The position numbers and the translations under genes are program-made. Shown one piece after another: positions 32,655 to 43,632 of a stretch of 64,000 nt of DNA. How positions within the stretch are numbered: position 1 is the first letter of the stretch; every line of letters starts with the position of its first letter. Location of the stretch: positions 1 through 64,000 of the forward strand of contig ARYC01001283.1 in assembly GCA_000711775.1 (NCBI GenBank), read 5' to 3'. Source of the stretch: Oxytricha trifallax. Lineage: Eukaryota > Ciliophora > Spirotrichea > Sporadotrichida > Oxytrichidae. The notes beneath the pieces are model-generated. The model did not search any database and was not told the DNA's origin. It worked only from the letters and a program-made list of their open reading frames with translations.

Positions 32655-33682
32655 TAATATTATTATTTGTTCTGACCAAGACCCCCCCTCAAACGTAGAA
32701 TCAATTTTATTGTAATTTTTTCATGAATTTAATTTACTCAAAATAAATTTCTTGCCTACTGGACTGATATTACTATTATAAATATTACATTAGAAGTTCC
32801 ACTAAGTCTGTCGACTTTTTTTTTATCATGCTCCCATAGGGAAATATTTATAATAAATTACTTTTAACTATCCTGTGTAATAATATGATTTCATTGACAG
32901 ACATATATTTTATCCATAATTTTTCTGACTTAAATCACTTCCACTCCACTATATATTAAGAATTAATATAATAATTTTTCCTATTATTTTTCACTTTATC
33001 TTTTAAAAAATGCTTTTTTAATTATTATTACTTTATTTATTTGATTACTAATTAATCATATTTGTTTAGCTTAGTTTTTTGAAAAATTCATATGTTTAGG
33101 ATTACCAATTAAAAATTTATAAGAATAAAATATGATTAATTAGTAATCAAATAAATAAAGTAATAATAATTAAAAAAGCATTTTTTAAAAGATAAAGTGA
33201 AAAATAATAGGAAAAATTATTATATTAATTCTTAATATATAGTGGAGTGGAAGTGATTTAAGTCAGAAAAATTATGGATAAAATATATGTCTGTCAATGA
33301 AATCATATTATTACACAGGATAGTTAAAAGTAATTTATTATAAATATTTCCCTATGGGAGCATGATAAAAAAAAGTCGACAGACTTAGTGGAACTTCTAA
33401 AGTAATATTTATAATAGTAATATCAGTCCAGAAGGCAAAAAATTTATTTTGAGTAAAAATAAATTCATGAAAAATAATTACAATAAAATTGATTCTAAGT
33501 TTGAGGGGGGTCTGGGTTGAGGGGGAATTGAGGGTAGGAAGGGGGGTCTCGGTCAGAACTATTATTATTATTTAATGATGTGCGGAAATTAATACTGGGG
33601 CTTACCAGCCAGATAGGTATAATTAGATATTCATACTTTGATTTTTAGCGATCCAATTTCATCTGTCTAACGATTGAAATAA
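32655..33682. mobile_element. Large hairpin element with C-rich/G-rich ends (element H1)
   Basis: Arms of about 390 bp (32670-33062 and 33130-33560) are almost perfect inverted copies around a 60-70-bp loop. Ends read GTTCTGACC(A/G)AGACCCCCC and complement; the right end carries an extra G-rich stretch (33500-33555). About 120 bp of extra DNA follows. TTGAAATAAAT occurs on both sides (about 32645 and about 33674), a possible 11-bp target duplication. It interrupts the 57K kinase gene. No ORF. Confidence 0.8.
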
Positions 33683-33840
33683 ATAATTGTCCCTCTTACT
33701 GGTGAAAAATTCAAAATTAAATTTTCTGGCTTAAAATCTCTTAAACAAAGTATAACTTATCATACTTTTTTATACTTTGTATAGATTAAGTTGCTATATG
33801 CAAGCTTTCTAAGATTTCTTCAATCACTTATGAAATCTAT

Positions 33841-34256
33841 ATTGTAGGAATACATTAGAAATTGGTAAATGTTAATTAAATTAATCAAAATTAATTCAAA
33901 TTAGTGGCAGTTAAAGTTGGCCAATTTAAACAATCTAAGGCTATTCGATAGAGAATTGAAAATTAACTGGACTTTACTATTGGCGGTACTATTTTATCGC
34001 ATCGAGGGAGCAAGATAACTCTACTTTAATTAAATATATAAAAATTCAATAAATTGTACCCTCACATTAAAGTAGAGTTATCTCGCTCCCTCGATGCGAT
34101 AAAATAGTACCATCAATAGTAAAGTCCAGTTAATTTTCAATTCTCAATCGAATAAGCCTTAGATTATTTAAATTGGCCAACGTTAACTGCCACTAATTTG
34201 ATTTAATTTTGATTAATTTAATTATAATTTTTCAATTTTGAATGTATTCCTACAAT
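33841..34256. mobile_element. Palindromic MITE, TTGTAGG family, copy c
   Basis: TA-flanked inverted repeat starting TTGTAGGAATACATTAG and ending in its complement at 34256. Arms about 200 bp with GGCAGTTAAAGTTGGCC and GGTACTATTTTATCGCATC. Inserted in the 57K kinase gene of TBE copy 4. Confidence 0.88.
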
Positions 34257-34412
34257 ATCTAATGGTCATTTCGTATCTTGTTAGTCTAAAAGCTACATGA
34301 TCTTTGGCAAGGAGAACAGCATCTTAGTTTATTAAGTATTATTTGCACTCTTTAAACTTAGCCTGAGTGAGTACTTAATACTTATTAACAAACTTCGTAT
34401 TTATCACTATTG

Positions 34413-35748
34413 CTAAAATAGAATTGAATTGGGGAAATTAAAAAATAAATGAATAATTTATATATCAAGTATTTCTAACTGCCACTAATTTGGCTGTCTT
34501 CTAGATATAATTTGGTTCATGTGACTTACCGTTATGTTACTTAGTGTTTCGGTTACATTATTACCGGATTGACTTAAAAATGTTTAAAAAAGTCATTTGA
34601 CGGATTTGACATAAGGATATTGTGAAACTCCCGTGTATTATAGGGCGATTTGACAGGTTGACACATTTGACAGAAGATTTTGGTCAATTCTCCGGATTTC
34701 AATTTTAATCAAATTAATTATAATTATAAATCAGATTTAATATTAAAATAATATTATTAAATTTATAGTTGGCACATTTGACAGATTTGACACATTTGAC
34801 AGCTGTCAAATCCATATTCTAAAATTAGAAAAAAGTAATTAGAAGTGATTAGCATATTATAATGTTCGGTTATTAATTAAACTTGTGTTAATGGAGTGCA
34901 AAAATAATGCTCTATCGCAGTATGCTCTGAGAAGCGCGGGGGGACTGTATTGCACATTGACTGATCTGGTTTCACCTGCTTATCTGTAGCTACCGTGGTC
35001 TTCTGAATGGGTAGTGCATCCTCCGGCTGTTTCTGTGGCTTACGGTGCTTGTTTCATGGTTGACTTTGAAGATGCTTTACACAGAGAGTACTGGCTTAAG
35101 AAGAGAACGAACGTCCCCTGTAGCTGACGGTGGGATTTGCGGCACTACCCATTCAGAAGACCACAGTAGCTACAGATAAGCAGGTGAAACCAGATCAGTC
35201 AATGTGCAATACAGTCCCCCCGCGCTTCTCAGAGCATACTGCGATAGAGCATTATTTTTGCACTCCATTAACACAAGTTTAATTAATAACCGAACATTAT
35301 AATATGCTAATCACTTCTAATTACTTTTTTCTAATTTTAGAATATGGATTTGACAGCTGTCAAATGTGTCAAATCTGTCAAATGTGCCAACTATAAATTT
35401 AATAATATTATTTTAATATTAAATCTGATTTATAATTATAATTAATTTGATTAAAATTGAAATCCGGAGAATTGACCAAAATCTTCTGTCAAATGTGTCA
35501 ACCTGTCAAATCGCCCTATAATACACGGGAGTTTCACAATATCCTTATGTCAAATCCGTCAAATGACTTTTTTAAACATTTTTAAGTCAATCCGGTAATA
35601 ATGTAACCGAAACACTAAGTAACATAACGGTAAGTCACATGAACCAAATTATATCTAGAAGACAGCCAAATTAGTGGCAGTTAGAAATACTTGATATATA
35701 AATTATTCATTTATTTTTTAATTTCCCCAATTCAATTCTATTTTAGCA
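34413..35748. mobile_element. 1.3-kb hairpin element with TTTGACA arrays and GC-rich loop (element H2)
   Basis: Two arms of about 600 bp (34413-35018, 35143-35748) are near-identical inverted copies. Each arm holds about ten TTTGACA motifs (34590-34810 and mirror 35340-35570). The loop (about 35019-35142) is GC-rich and not palindromic. The outer arm shares AAATTAGTGGCAGTTA with the TTGTAGG MITEs. Inserted in the 57K gene. The loop has a short coding-like piece (MVDFEDALHREYWLKKR) of unknown origin. Confidence 0.88.
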
Positions 35749-36479
35749 ATACTTAGGAGATAGTTGAAAGATATACTTTTTATGAAAACAGATGATCCTT
35801 AATAACTTTCTTGTTAAATGAGTCCTCTAGAATTATGTAGTTTTAGAGAAACGTATCTAAATTAATCCAGGCTAGTACTGGAATTTCTTGTTTTCGTAAT
35901 AAATTTTAATCTTGATATTAGTGATCACTGATGATAAGAGTTAATGTGTGATCCTTATTTACTCTCATTCGCTTGTTTATTAAGTTCTTCAATTTAAAGA
36001 GGCTCTCTTGCCTTTCTTTTATTGAACAACTTCAATTAAGGGTCTTAATCTTCAATTTTATTTCTTTATTGTTTCTTTAAAAGCTGCTTCTTTAAATCTA
36101 TTGTAAGAGATTACTACCTATGCCACTCATAGCAATCATACTTTTTCTTCTTTGTCATGCTTTAAATATACGTAGTTTCATATGCCATTACCAGCTAGAT
36201 TTATGAGTAAAATCTCTTACACAATTCTCACACAAATTATATTTCATCTTTCTCTGCTTACATTGAAATTTAATTTCTATCTTTCTCTTCTTCACTATCT
36301 ACCTTACACTTGTTTGCCATTTATTTTAAACATATTAATTTATACTTTAACAACAGAGACCTCAAGTGATGATTCTGGTAGTTCTTTATGAGAGTCCATC
36401 TCACAGCTATTACACTTTTTATTGCTGACAAAGGTAAGCCTCATTTAGTTTCTTATGGATGTGCTGTTGTTTTTCTCAA

Positions 36480-36906
36480 ATGTTAGCGCTGATATTTAAA
36501 TTTAAATTTAAAATTATAAAAATGCCTCTATAATTGAGAGGTTAAATGAGAGCATTGCAATCCTACAAGATTCAAGGGAAATTCTTAGAGTATTAGAGAA
36601 GAAATATGACTGCTAAGAGAAGATCCAGAACTAAATCGGGGTGCGAAAGTAATCATTTTAATATCATTAATAAGTTTATTATAGCACGTACCAATTTAGG
36701 AGGTGAATCTAATTATGTACGTACTATTTTAAAAATTATAAAAATGGCACTATAACAGTATATTTGATTCAAATTTCTGGAGTTTGTAATTAGTACTCAA
36801 AACTTTCTTTACATCCTTATTAGACTTTGACCTCATCTAGAATGCCCATATTTAGTAATAAATTAAACAGAAGTATATAATTGATAAAATTTAACTTAAA
36901 TTTGAT
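36480..36906. promoter_or_regulatory. 57K/22K intergenic region of TBE copy 4
   Basis: Degraded version of the GTAC/TTAATTA array (for example GTACCAATTTAGGAGG and GTACGTACT near 36690-36730) and of the conserved GGATGCCCATATTTAGTA block at about 36840. The array is largely lost compared with copies 2 and 5. Confidence 0.45.
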
Positions 36907-37573
36907 GATGATTAATAATTAAAATCAAATAAATTTAACATATCACTGTTTAATACTAAAATCAAACCATCAATCTTATTCGTGACGTAGACGAATCTGA
37001 GTCAGTTTGCGTGGCAATTCTGTTACGTTGCAGTCAAAAAGTAGAAACTCCGAAAAAACCACTTCCGCTATTACCTAGTCTTCTCGTAAATCAATATTTT
37101 GCCAGCAAATCTGAACAACAGAGCTCGTAGAATTTAATTAGACTAACAGGGAGTGGAGAAAAACGCTTACCGGTCCCACCGATGATGAGAAACGTAATCC
37201 CTATCCTTTCGCTGTGGTAACTTCAGCACCTTAACCCGATTTGGGATAAAATCCTAATCGTTGGCTTCAATGGTTTTCTTCTTCTCAATTTTGAAGGCAA
37301 AGCGTACTTTGATCCTGCTCCCTATTACCTAGGAAGTTGAACTCAAACCAGACAAACTCATCTAATGGAGGTAAGTTCTTGTGTCTAGCCTACTCGAGGA
37401 GTGTAGTAGATGACAGATTGAACCCCGCCGACTGGTTCCTAATGCATTGCGTCCAACAACCCCCTACCTGCACTCGGTAGGCCTTAATATAATAGAAAGC
37501 TTTATTAAAAAGTCCTAAGTGAGCTTGGTACCTCAACTAGCAATTAATTTTCTAATTTAATACGAAACTTAAA
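36907..37573 (-). mobile_element. GC-richer insert with coding-like content, 12-bp flanking duplication
   Basis: Absent from other TBE copies at this site. ACTTAAATTTGA flanks it on both sides (about 36896 and about 37568). On the minus strand it reads RHKNLPPLDEFVWFEFNF, VRFAFKIEKKKTIEANDQDF, IPNRVKVLKLPQRKDRDYV and SHHRW. The composition differs sharply from the AT-rich host element. A long target duplication is more like retroposition than cut-and-paste. The protein is not recognised; it could be a captured piece of a host gene. Confidence 0.5.
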
Positions 37574-37607
37574 TTTGAAAATCATTTCTTAAATCTGTAA
37601 AAGAAAT

Positions 37608-38379
37608 ATGGAGTTAATAAATGATGCAATCAAAAGAGTGCAAGCACAAGAAATGATTCAAATATTTATAGAAGCAAGGAGGATCTACACCGCTTCTTAG
37701 TATATCAAGGTAAATATTTTCGGCTAAAAATATTTCTTTGTTTACTTATTTTGTTACAACAAACGATGGAAGGCACTAAACTTCATTTCTAAGAGTGAAA
37801 CTCACGAAAAGAAAAAAGCATTCAAAACATATAATGTAAAGTTTGCATAGATAACAAACTATCCATAAATCTCAGTGACTTACTTATATGATGATACTAT
37901 GAATGATACATAAGTTTCACATCACCTGTCTATAAAGAAAAATCTGTAAAATAAACAACCTGAAAAAAATTGTTTTTTATTATACTCGCAACAATCAAAG
38001 GCAATTATATGAAAGAAATTATTCAATAGTCTCAAAAAAAGAGGTACAACATCTCTTATGAAAACAAGGACACACAAGGTATCATGATAAGTGCAGGCTG
38101 GTTGAGGGCTGCAGATGCACCTTTATATCAAGTCTTTAAAAAATATGGGATCAGGAATATTCTTGATGAAGGAATAGAGCAAGCTTCACAAAGAGCGAAG
38201 GTCGCAGCTAAGTATGAAGATAGCAAGAGGCGTTATACAAATAGTTAGCCACCAGAATAAATGAACATAGATCTGGAGCTGGCAGCAAGAGAAGAAATTT
38301 TAGAGGAGGAAAGCAACAAGAGGAAGAAAAGAAAGAGAAGCCAGGTACAGTTAAGGATCTCTAAATATGACTAATATAT
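37608..38379 (+). pseudogene. TBE 22K protein gene (copy 4)
   Basis: ATG at 37608 (MELINDAIKRVQAQEMIQ). The conserved blocks TMEGTK, SVTYLYDDTMND and KEIIQ are visible, but many substitutions, frame breaks and in-frame stops separate them. Both small introns can be placed from copies 1 and 5. Its 3' end is cut off by the hairpin at 38380. Confidence 0.7.
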
Positions 38380-39268
38380 TTAGGTCGAATTCAATGAAAA
38401 ATCAAATTAATGAATATTCAAAATAATCAAAAAACCTGATCTCAAAGTATAATTTATAATAAAACTCTTATAATATTAAAATTTATAAAATTTAATCGAT
38501 AAATACAAATGGAGTGGATTGACTCCACGATTAGGTTGTAATGAAGTTGATTGAGCATTTGAGCTAACTTCTGCATATAGTGCCCATATATACTCCTCCC
38601 TTTTAATATACATAAATGCTGCCAAAATTTTGTGTCTTCTAATCTCCGGAGTGAGTCACGAAAATTTATTTTTTTTGCGACTGACTCCGTTTTAATATTT
38701 CAATTTATTCACAAATCTCTTTTTTTTGTTGCTTACTTTTTCTATAATATAGCATGCCTTTTAATATCAAACATAAGTAATTTTTCATTTATGAAATTAT
38801 TTGATATTATTAAGGTAAGATTTCAAGGTTGTTTCTTTTTTTAGTAACATTATTTAATCCTAAATAAGTAATCTTGTTTGATATTAAAAGGCATGCTATA
38901 TTATAGAAAAAGTAAGCAACAAAAAAAAGAGATTTGTGAATAAATTGAAATATTAAAACGGAGTCAGTCGCAAAAAAAATAAATTTTCGTGACTCACTCC
39001 GGAGATTAGAAGACACAAAATTTTGGCAGCATTTATGTATATTAAAAGGGAGGAGAATATAAGGGCACTATATGCAGAAGTTAGCTCAAATGCTCAATCA
39101 ACTTCATTACAACCTAATCGTGGAGTCAATCCACTCCATTTGTATTTATCGATTAAATTTTATAAATTTTAATATTATAAGAGTTTTATTATAAATTATA
39201 CTTTGAGATCAGGTTTTTTGATTATTTTGAATATTCATTAATTTGATTTTTCATTGAATTCGACCTAA
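38380..39268. mobile_element. 0.9-kb hairpin element (element H3)
   Basis: Arms of about 400 bp are near-perfect inverted copies (38380-38780 and 38870-39268) around a loop of about 90 bp. Ends are TTAGGTCGAATTCAATG and complement. The two mirrored small ORFs at 38632 and 39016 are the same palindrome read twice and are not genes. Inserted at the 22K/42K junction of TBE copy 4. Confidence 0.85.
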
Positions 39269-39269
39269 T

Positions 39270-40297
39270 TCATAAACTTAAGTCAAAAGCTTATTTATGT
39301 ACATTCACTTCTCTTCTTTAGAAAAAATTTAAGCCAATGAACTATCTACTTTCTTCGCTGAACTTTTAATGAAATCAATTGTATCGATTTGTAAATCATG
39401 CATAATTTTATATAGATTTAGTTTCTTTGTAATTACCTTTTAATATGCTCAGTAGACATTCTCTTTCATTTAACTTTAAACTGTTAGGGGTCGTTTAACA
39501 CTATTGTTATTCTAAATTGTTCATAACTCTTCTTTTTACCATTGTTTTATGAACAGAAAGATTATCAACAAAAATTATAATATATTATTCATGACGCCTT
39601 CTCAATAAGCAGCTCTAAGAGCTTAATATACTGTTCTGCCCTTATTGAGAGAGGATGAATAAAATAAATCTCTAAACATGCATTCTCTAATATACTTTCA
39701 AATCATATACAAATATATTACTATCTCCCTAATAACAATAATTCAGATAAAAATATTGAAGGTAAACACAGACTCATCAGCATGTATAAACTAAACGTAA
39801 TTCTATAAAGCTATCTGCATTTAATCATATATATATATATATATAATTTAAGTTATTGTTAGAAAATGGCATATAAAAACAATCACTCTTTTGATACGAT
39901 CAGACCTTTTGTAAGAGATATCATTACGTTTATGATTGTTGGCTATAGATTAAACATAGATCTTTCATTAAAAAGGCTGACGATGAGACAGAGTTGCTCG
40001 AAGATCAAAAGAGAAGTGAGCCCAATACTTAAAAGATTACTCATGTATAAGATAATCAATTTTCCTCTATAAGAACTTTGAATTCCTCTTAGTCTAAGAA
40101 TTTAGCTATTATTGCTTTAAATACATGGCTATCAAGCTGTGGGAGTGAACATTTAACGGACTTTACTTTCAGAGTAGTTCAATAGACTTATAGTTTATTA
40201 CTGGTTTCATAAAATACTGTATATTAATATTCATATCCATAGCCAAACTTAAACACTAAATCTATGTGCTCATTATCATAAATAGACCCATATAACC
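39270..40297 (-). pseudogene. TBE 42K transposase remnant (copy 4)
   Basis: The minus strand carries diverged equivalents of the DDE region (second Asp around 39555-39570; first-Asp region around 39780) and of the N-terminal DNA-binding part (about 39880-40250). Start codon and many positions are lost. It includes a short (TA)n expansion at about 39830. Confidence 0.65.
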
Positions 40298-40364
40298 TCA
40301 AGCCATAACAAATTCCTTACAAATCAAAGCACTTATAAACTTCTTTAAGGGGTTTTGGAGTTTA

Positions 40365-40544
40365 GATCATATAGAGTTCTTTAAATTAGAAACTGGCGAT
40401 AAAATTAATAGATATTTCTTGGAAAGAAAATGAACAAATTATGTTAATTTAAATCATAATTGTAAATTCAATATACCGATAGGAATTTTACCTTTCTCTT
40501 CAAAATTTACATTTAAGTAATAATTCCTAATATGAGATTTTGAA
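40365..40544. other. Right remnant of outer TBE, no gene
   Basis: Short AT-rich stretch between the right end of TBE copy 4 and the decayed ORF block. Confidence 0.4.
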
Positions 40545-41125
40545 GTTAGTCAGTAAAATGGACACTAACCAAGCAACAGAACCGATAGATTGTGGTATAA
40601 TGGCAATCATTATCGCAAACCACCTTGCCACGGATTTGAAAATAAAACATTCTTTCAAATCTTCTTAAACGATTGGCTAAACATTTAGAGATTCTACAAG
40701 ATATTTAACCTAGATAAAATTTCCAAAATGGAGATTGGAAAATCAGGACACCTAGATAGAGACGAAGGATAGATGAACTTTGAGAAGAAAAACTCTATAT
40801 TATGGAACAATTAAGATTATGAAGAGATTATCACTGAACTAATCATAATCAACGACGAACTTCGTGAAGAAGGTTGGGAAGATCAAGTGCATAGGAGTGA
40901 ATGTCAGGCTGAACAAATGCTAGACTATAAGGTGGGCAGAAGGTTCCCTATTTAGCGACGACACAGAGCTGCAAAGATAGTGAGAAACCTAACAAAAATC
41001 ACTCTATAGATAATGAAAGAGCTATCGGCAATCAACTAAAAGATGCAGCCCATAAAGAAAAAATCATGGAAGGTAAGGTAGTGACCAAAAATTAGAGTAA
41101 AGCGACTGGGGAGGAAGTAAAAAAT
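40545..41125 (+). pseudogene. Decayed ORF block with Gln...Asp-Cys-Gly motif (C48-like?), paralogue of 14636-16015
   Basis: Plus strand reads TNQATEPIDCGIMAIIIANH, then FQIFLNDWLN and SKMEIGKSGHLDRDEGQMNF, then a charged stretch (ITELIIINDELREEGWEDQ). The Q-x5-DCG arrangement resembles the Gln and Cys of Ulp1/C48 cysteine proteases often found in mobile elements; no His-Asp partner was located. It shares TNQ... and IGKSG blocks with 15350-15600. The sequence is interrupted. An element protein is more likely than a host gene. Confidence 0.4.
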
Positions 41126-41340
41126 TGAGCTGATAGCCGCATATTAGGGAAATTGCACTCGACACACAACTCAGATTACACAGATTATATTCATGTTTAT
41201 TATCTAAGCATTTTAATTTGCCTACTGTTATTTACTATTGTTTACGAAATAATTATTCTTAAATTTCAATGGTAATGTACATTTCGAGTAATCAGATGGG
41301 AAAATCACTTATTAATAAAAGCCAATCAACTCTTTTATTA

Positions 41341-41602
41341 AAACCCCGTTAGTCATTAAGAATGAAGATTGTGAATTTAGAATAATAAAATTAAGAATAT
41401 ATTATAATTGGCGTAAATTATTAAAGTTTTGGCTAATTATTAAAACCATTGGCTCGAATAATTGTCTCTATAAAATAAACCAATCAGGGTGCGTAAATTT
41501 GTTTTTAGTCTAATTATATTTAATTTCAGCCAATTATAATTAATTCTTAATTTTATTATTCTTAATCCCCAATCTTCATTCTTAATTGACTAACGGGGTT
41601 TT
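41341..41602. mobile_element. 262-bp MITE with AAACCCCGTTAG ends
   Basis: Terminal inverted repeats AAACCCCGTTAGTCAATTAA / complement, about 30 bp, flanked by TA on both sides. Inner part is AT-rich. No ORF. Distinct from the TTGTAGG family. Confidence 0.85.
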
Positions 41603-41799
41603 AGTACTTATTTTATATATTCATTAGATAAGTATCGCATCAGTAGATATAAATCTAAATTCTCGTTATAGTTCTAATAAATTTACCTAAAAACCTTGGA
41701 TTTTTTGTCATGCATTTATTTATAATCCTTAACAAGTCCCTTTAAAATGAATTTCACTTATAATTTTCATGAAGGGGTTTTTGGGTTTTAATTATCTTC

Positions 41800-41947
41800 A
41801 TTAAATTTATACAGACTATGAGGAAGCTCATGAAAATGAATCAAGATGGTACAATTGAACTAGCAAAATCAAAAGTAATAGCACTGTCTGCTATGAATGA
41901 AGACAATTTTCTAAAATATGACAAAGCTAAGCTTTTCAAGTATTTTG
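41800..41947 (+). CDS. Hybrid histidine kinase, receiver domain part 2
   Basis: Resumes at pointer ATTAAA and reads FIQTMRKLMKMNQDGTIELA, KSKVIALSAMNEDNFLKYDK and AKLFKYF. IALSA is the beta-4 strand with the switch Ser/Ala typical of receivers. Ends with TTTG at 41947 before a 114-bp intron. Confidence 0.92.
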
Positions 41948-42061
41948 GTAACACTATTGAATAATAAAAATGTAATTTAATCAATTATTTAAATATTTTT
42001 TACATTATTCAATTTATTTTTATAAAAATGCAATATTTTCTTATTTTATTAATTCAAATAG
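41948..42061 (+). other. Intron in the receiver domain
   Basis: GTAACACT...CAAATAG, 114 bp. Splicing joins KYF with VEKPVRTEQ; the Val codon is split G|TT. Lys-Pro of the receiver (VEKPV) is restored, which strongly supports the splice. Confidence 0.88.
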
Positions 42062-42117
42062 TTGAGAAACCTGTAAGAACAGAATAATTGAAATAGGTGA
42101 TTAGAGATAAAAATTGA
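42062..42117 (+). CDS. Hybrid histidine kinase, C-terminus
   Basis: Reads VEKPVRTEQLKQVIRDKN and TGA at 42115-42117. KP is the conserved beta-5 motif of receivers and the last helix follows, so the receiver is the C-terminal domain of the protein. Confidence 0.9.
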
Positions 42118-43513
42118 AATTTTTAAATAGTTAATACTTGATTGCTTAAAATATACTATATAGATTTTAATTTGTTAATTCTTAATTCAATTCAGATAAT
42201 TTGCAAATCTTTGAATAGTCAATATAAAAGAATGCTATATATTTGATTAAAATTAAAAATTAAAATTCTCAATATTTATTATCAATAAGTTTATTTAAAG
42301 ATAGTTGTATTTTATTGAGTTAATTTAATAACAAATAAGATAACATAAATTTACATTAAATCCCAAAGTTTTTTTCTGAAATTGAGTTCATTTCTTACGT
42401 TAAAAGGATAAAAAACTTAAATTTTTTCAGGATTTTAGTTCTAGTTTGACGTAAATATTATAGAAATACATATCTTTTGGAAAATTAAAATTTAAAATGA
42501 ATAATTAAATCTCATATTTTTGGCAGTTAGCTTTGTCCTAGCCTAAAAATATTATACTTGCTCGATGAAGAATTAAAAATTATCTGGATTTTACTATTGA
42601 CGGTACCACTCTAGAGCATCGTAGAAGCTATATAACTCAATTTTAATTTGGATGATTTCTTTAGTTTATTTTAATACCAAATTCAACTTGATTTACATTT
42701 CATATATGATAAAAATGTAGTACCTTCAATATTTAAGTCCAGCTTTTTTTCTCAATTCTATCAAACATGCACCATATTGTCTAGGCTTGAAAATCTAACT
42801 GCCACTATTTTAATATGTAATTTATTAAATATATTTTATTTCCTTAATTAAATGTATTACAAGGATTATTTTTTATTATATTTATTTAATAAGTACCTTG
42901 ACTTTATGGGAAAATTTAAATAATATATTGTTACCTATCCATTTTATAAATAAATCAAATTTATTTTGTGCTACGTTCGGCAAAAGAACAATATACTCAC
43001 CTATATATTTCATTTATTCGCTAAATTATTAAATAAAATTGGATATATTTAATATTAAAATCTAAAGTATTTATAAAATGTATTATATATTTTATGATTA
43101 ATAGATCGAAGTTAATAATCACAAATTATTATAAGTAAAATGTATTTTTTTTCCAAAACAAAATTTAATATATAAAATATTTAATTCTAATATTTATTTT
43201 TTATATATGAACACCAGATTAAATATTTATATAAATCTTAAATTTCTTATTAAAATATATCTTATTCTTCTATTGTGTAAATTATTCAAATCACCTATTT
43301 ATAAATTGATGTATCAAATTAAGATATTATGACAACTTAAATTGATATTATTTTGGTATAAATTGAATTGCAAAGAAATATATTTTATTTTATGTTTCTA
43401 TCCTTTTTAAATAAAAATATGAAAGAAGTGCTCAAAAATATGAGCTATTTTAGTAAGATTTTTACAATAAAAAAAAACAAGCTTGTAATGCAAGTCGCTT
43501 TCTTAGGATCATT
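42118..43513. other. AT-rich spacer after the kinase stop
   Basis: No gene seen. Contains a degraded TTGTAGG-family MITE at 42457-42862. The rest is low-complexity; the small ORF at 43368-43574 runs into the TBE terminal repeat and is not a gene. Confidence 0.5.
42457..42862. mobile_element. Palindromic MITE, TTGTAGG family, copy d (old)
   Basis: Ends ATTATAGAAATACAT / AAATGTATTACAA. Internal GGCAGTTAGCTTTG, GGTACCACTCTAGAGCATCG and the TAACTGCCACTATTT block match the family at many positions. Clearly more diverged than copies a, c and e. Confidence 0.65.
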
Positions 43514-43632
43514 CAAAACCCCGAAACCCCTTAATGAGGTTTATAAGTGCTTTGATTTGCAGGGAATTTGTTAGGGGTTGGGGTTATTAATAGGTTTTAA
43601 TGTGAAATTTATAGTAAATGTATTTAATTTAA

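Larger units (their letters stand above)
32280..36440 (-). pseudogene. TBE 57K zinc-finger/kinase gene (copy 4), three inserts
   Basis: Fragments align with copy 5 in order on the minus strand: N-terminus and fingers at about 36000-36440, kinase N-lobe at 35750-36000 and 34257-34412, catalytic region at 33690-33840, C-lobe at 32280-32650. It is split by two hairpin elements and one MITE, and carries many substitutions and frame breaks. The first finger region still shows the Tyr/His-rich pattern of subfamily B. Long dead. Confidence 0.75.
32164..40364 (-). mobile_element. TBE: TBE transposon, copy 4 (subfamily B), riddled with inserts
   Basis: Left end about 32164 (AAAACAAAAACCCCTTCATG), right end about 40364 (AAGGGGTTTTGGAG). 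All three genes are recognisable in the usual order (57K minus, 22K plus, 42K minus), but the element is 8.2 kb, twice normal, because of inserts at 32655-33682, 33841-34256, 34413-35748, 36907-37573 and 38380-39268. It is itself nested in an older TBE. Confidence 0.85.
31542..41805. mobile_element. 10.3-kb IES: old TBE shell containing TBE copy 4 and other inserts
   Basis: The receiver coding sequence stops at ATTAAA (31536-31541) and resumes in frame after ATTAAA at 41800-41805. Immediately inside are degenerate TBE termini: GCCCCAAAACCCCTCAATGAG at the left and AAGGGGTTTTTGGGTTTT (about 41773-41790) at the right. Inside lie a second TBE (32164-40364), MITEs and a decayed ORF block. The outer element has lost its own three genes except possible scraps. 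Confidence 0.85.

Noticed and set aside
38632-39016. Two near-identical small ORFs (MSSNLRSESRKF...) on opposite strands
   Set aside because: They are one palindrome arm read twice within hairpin element H3; the shared sequence comes from the inverted repeat, not from two genes.
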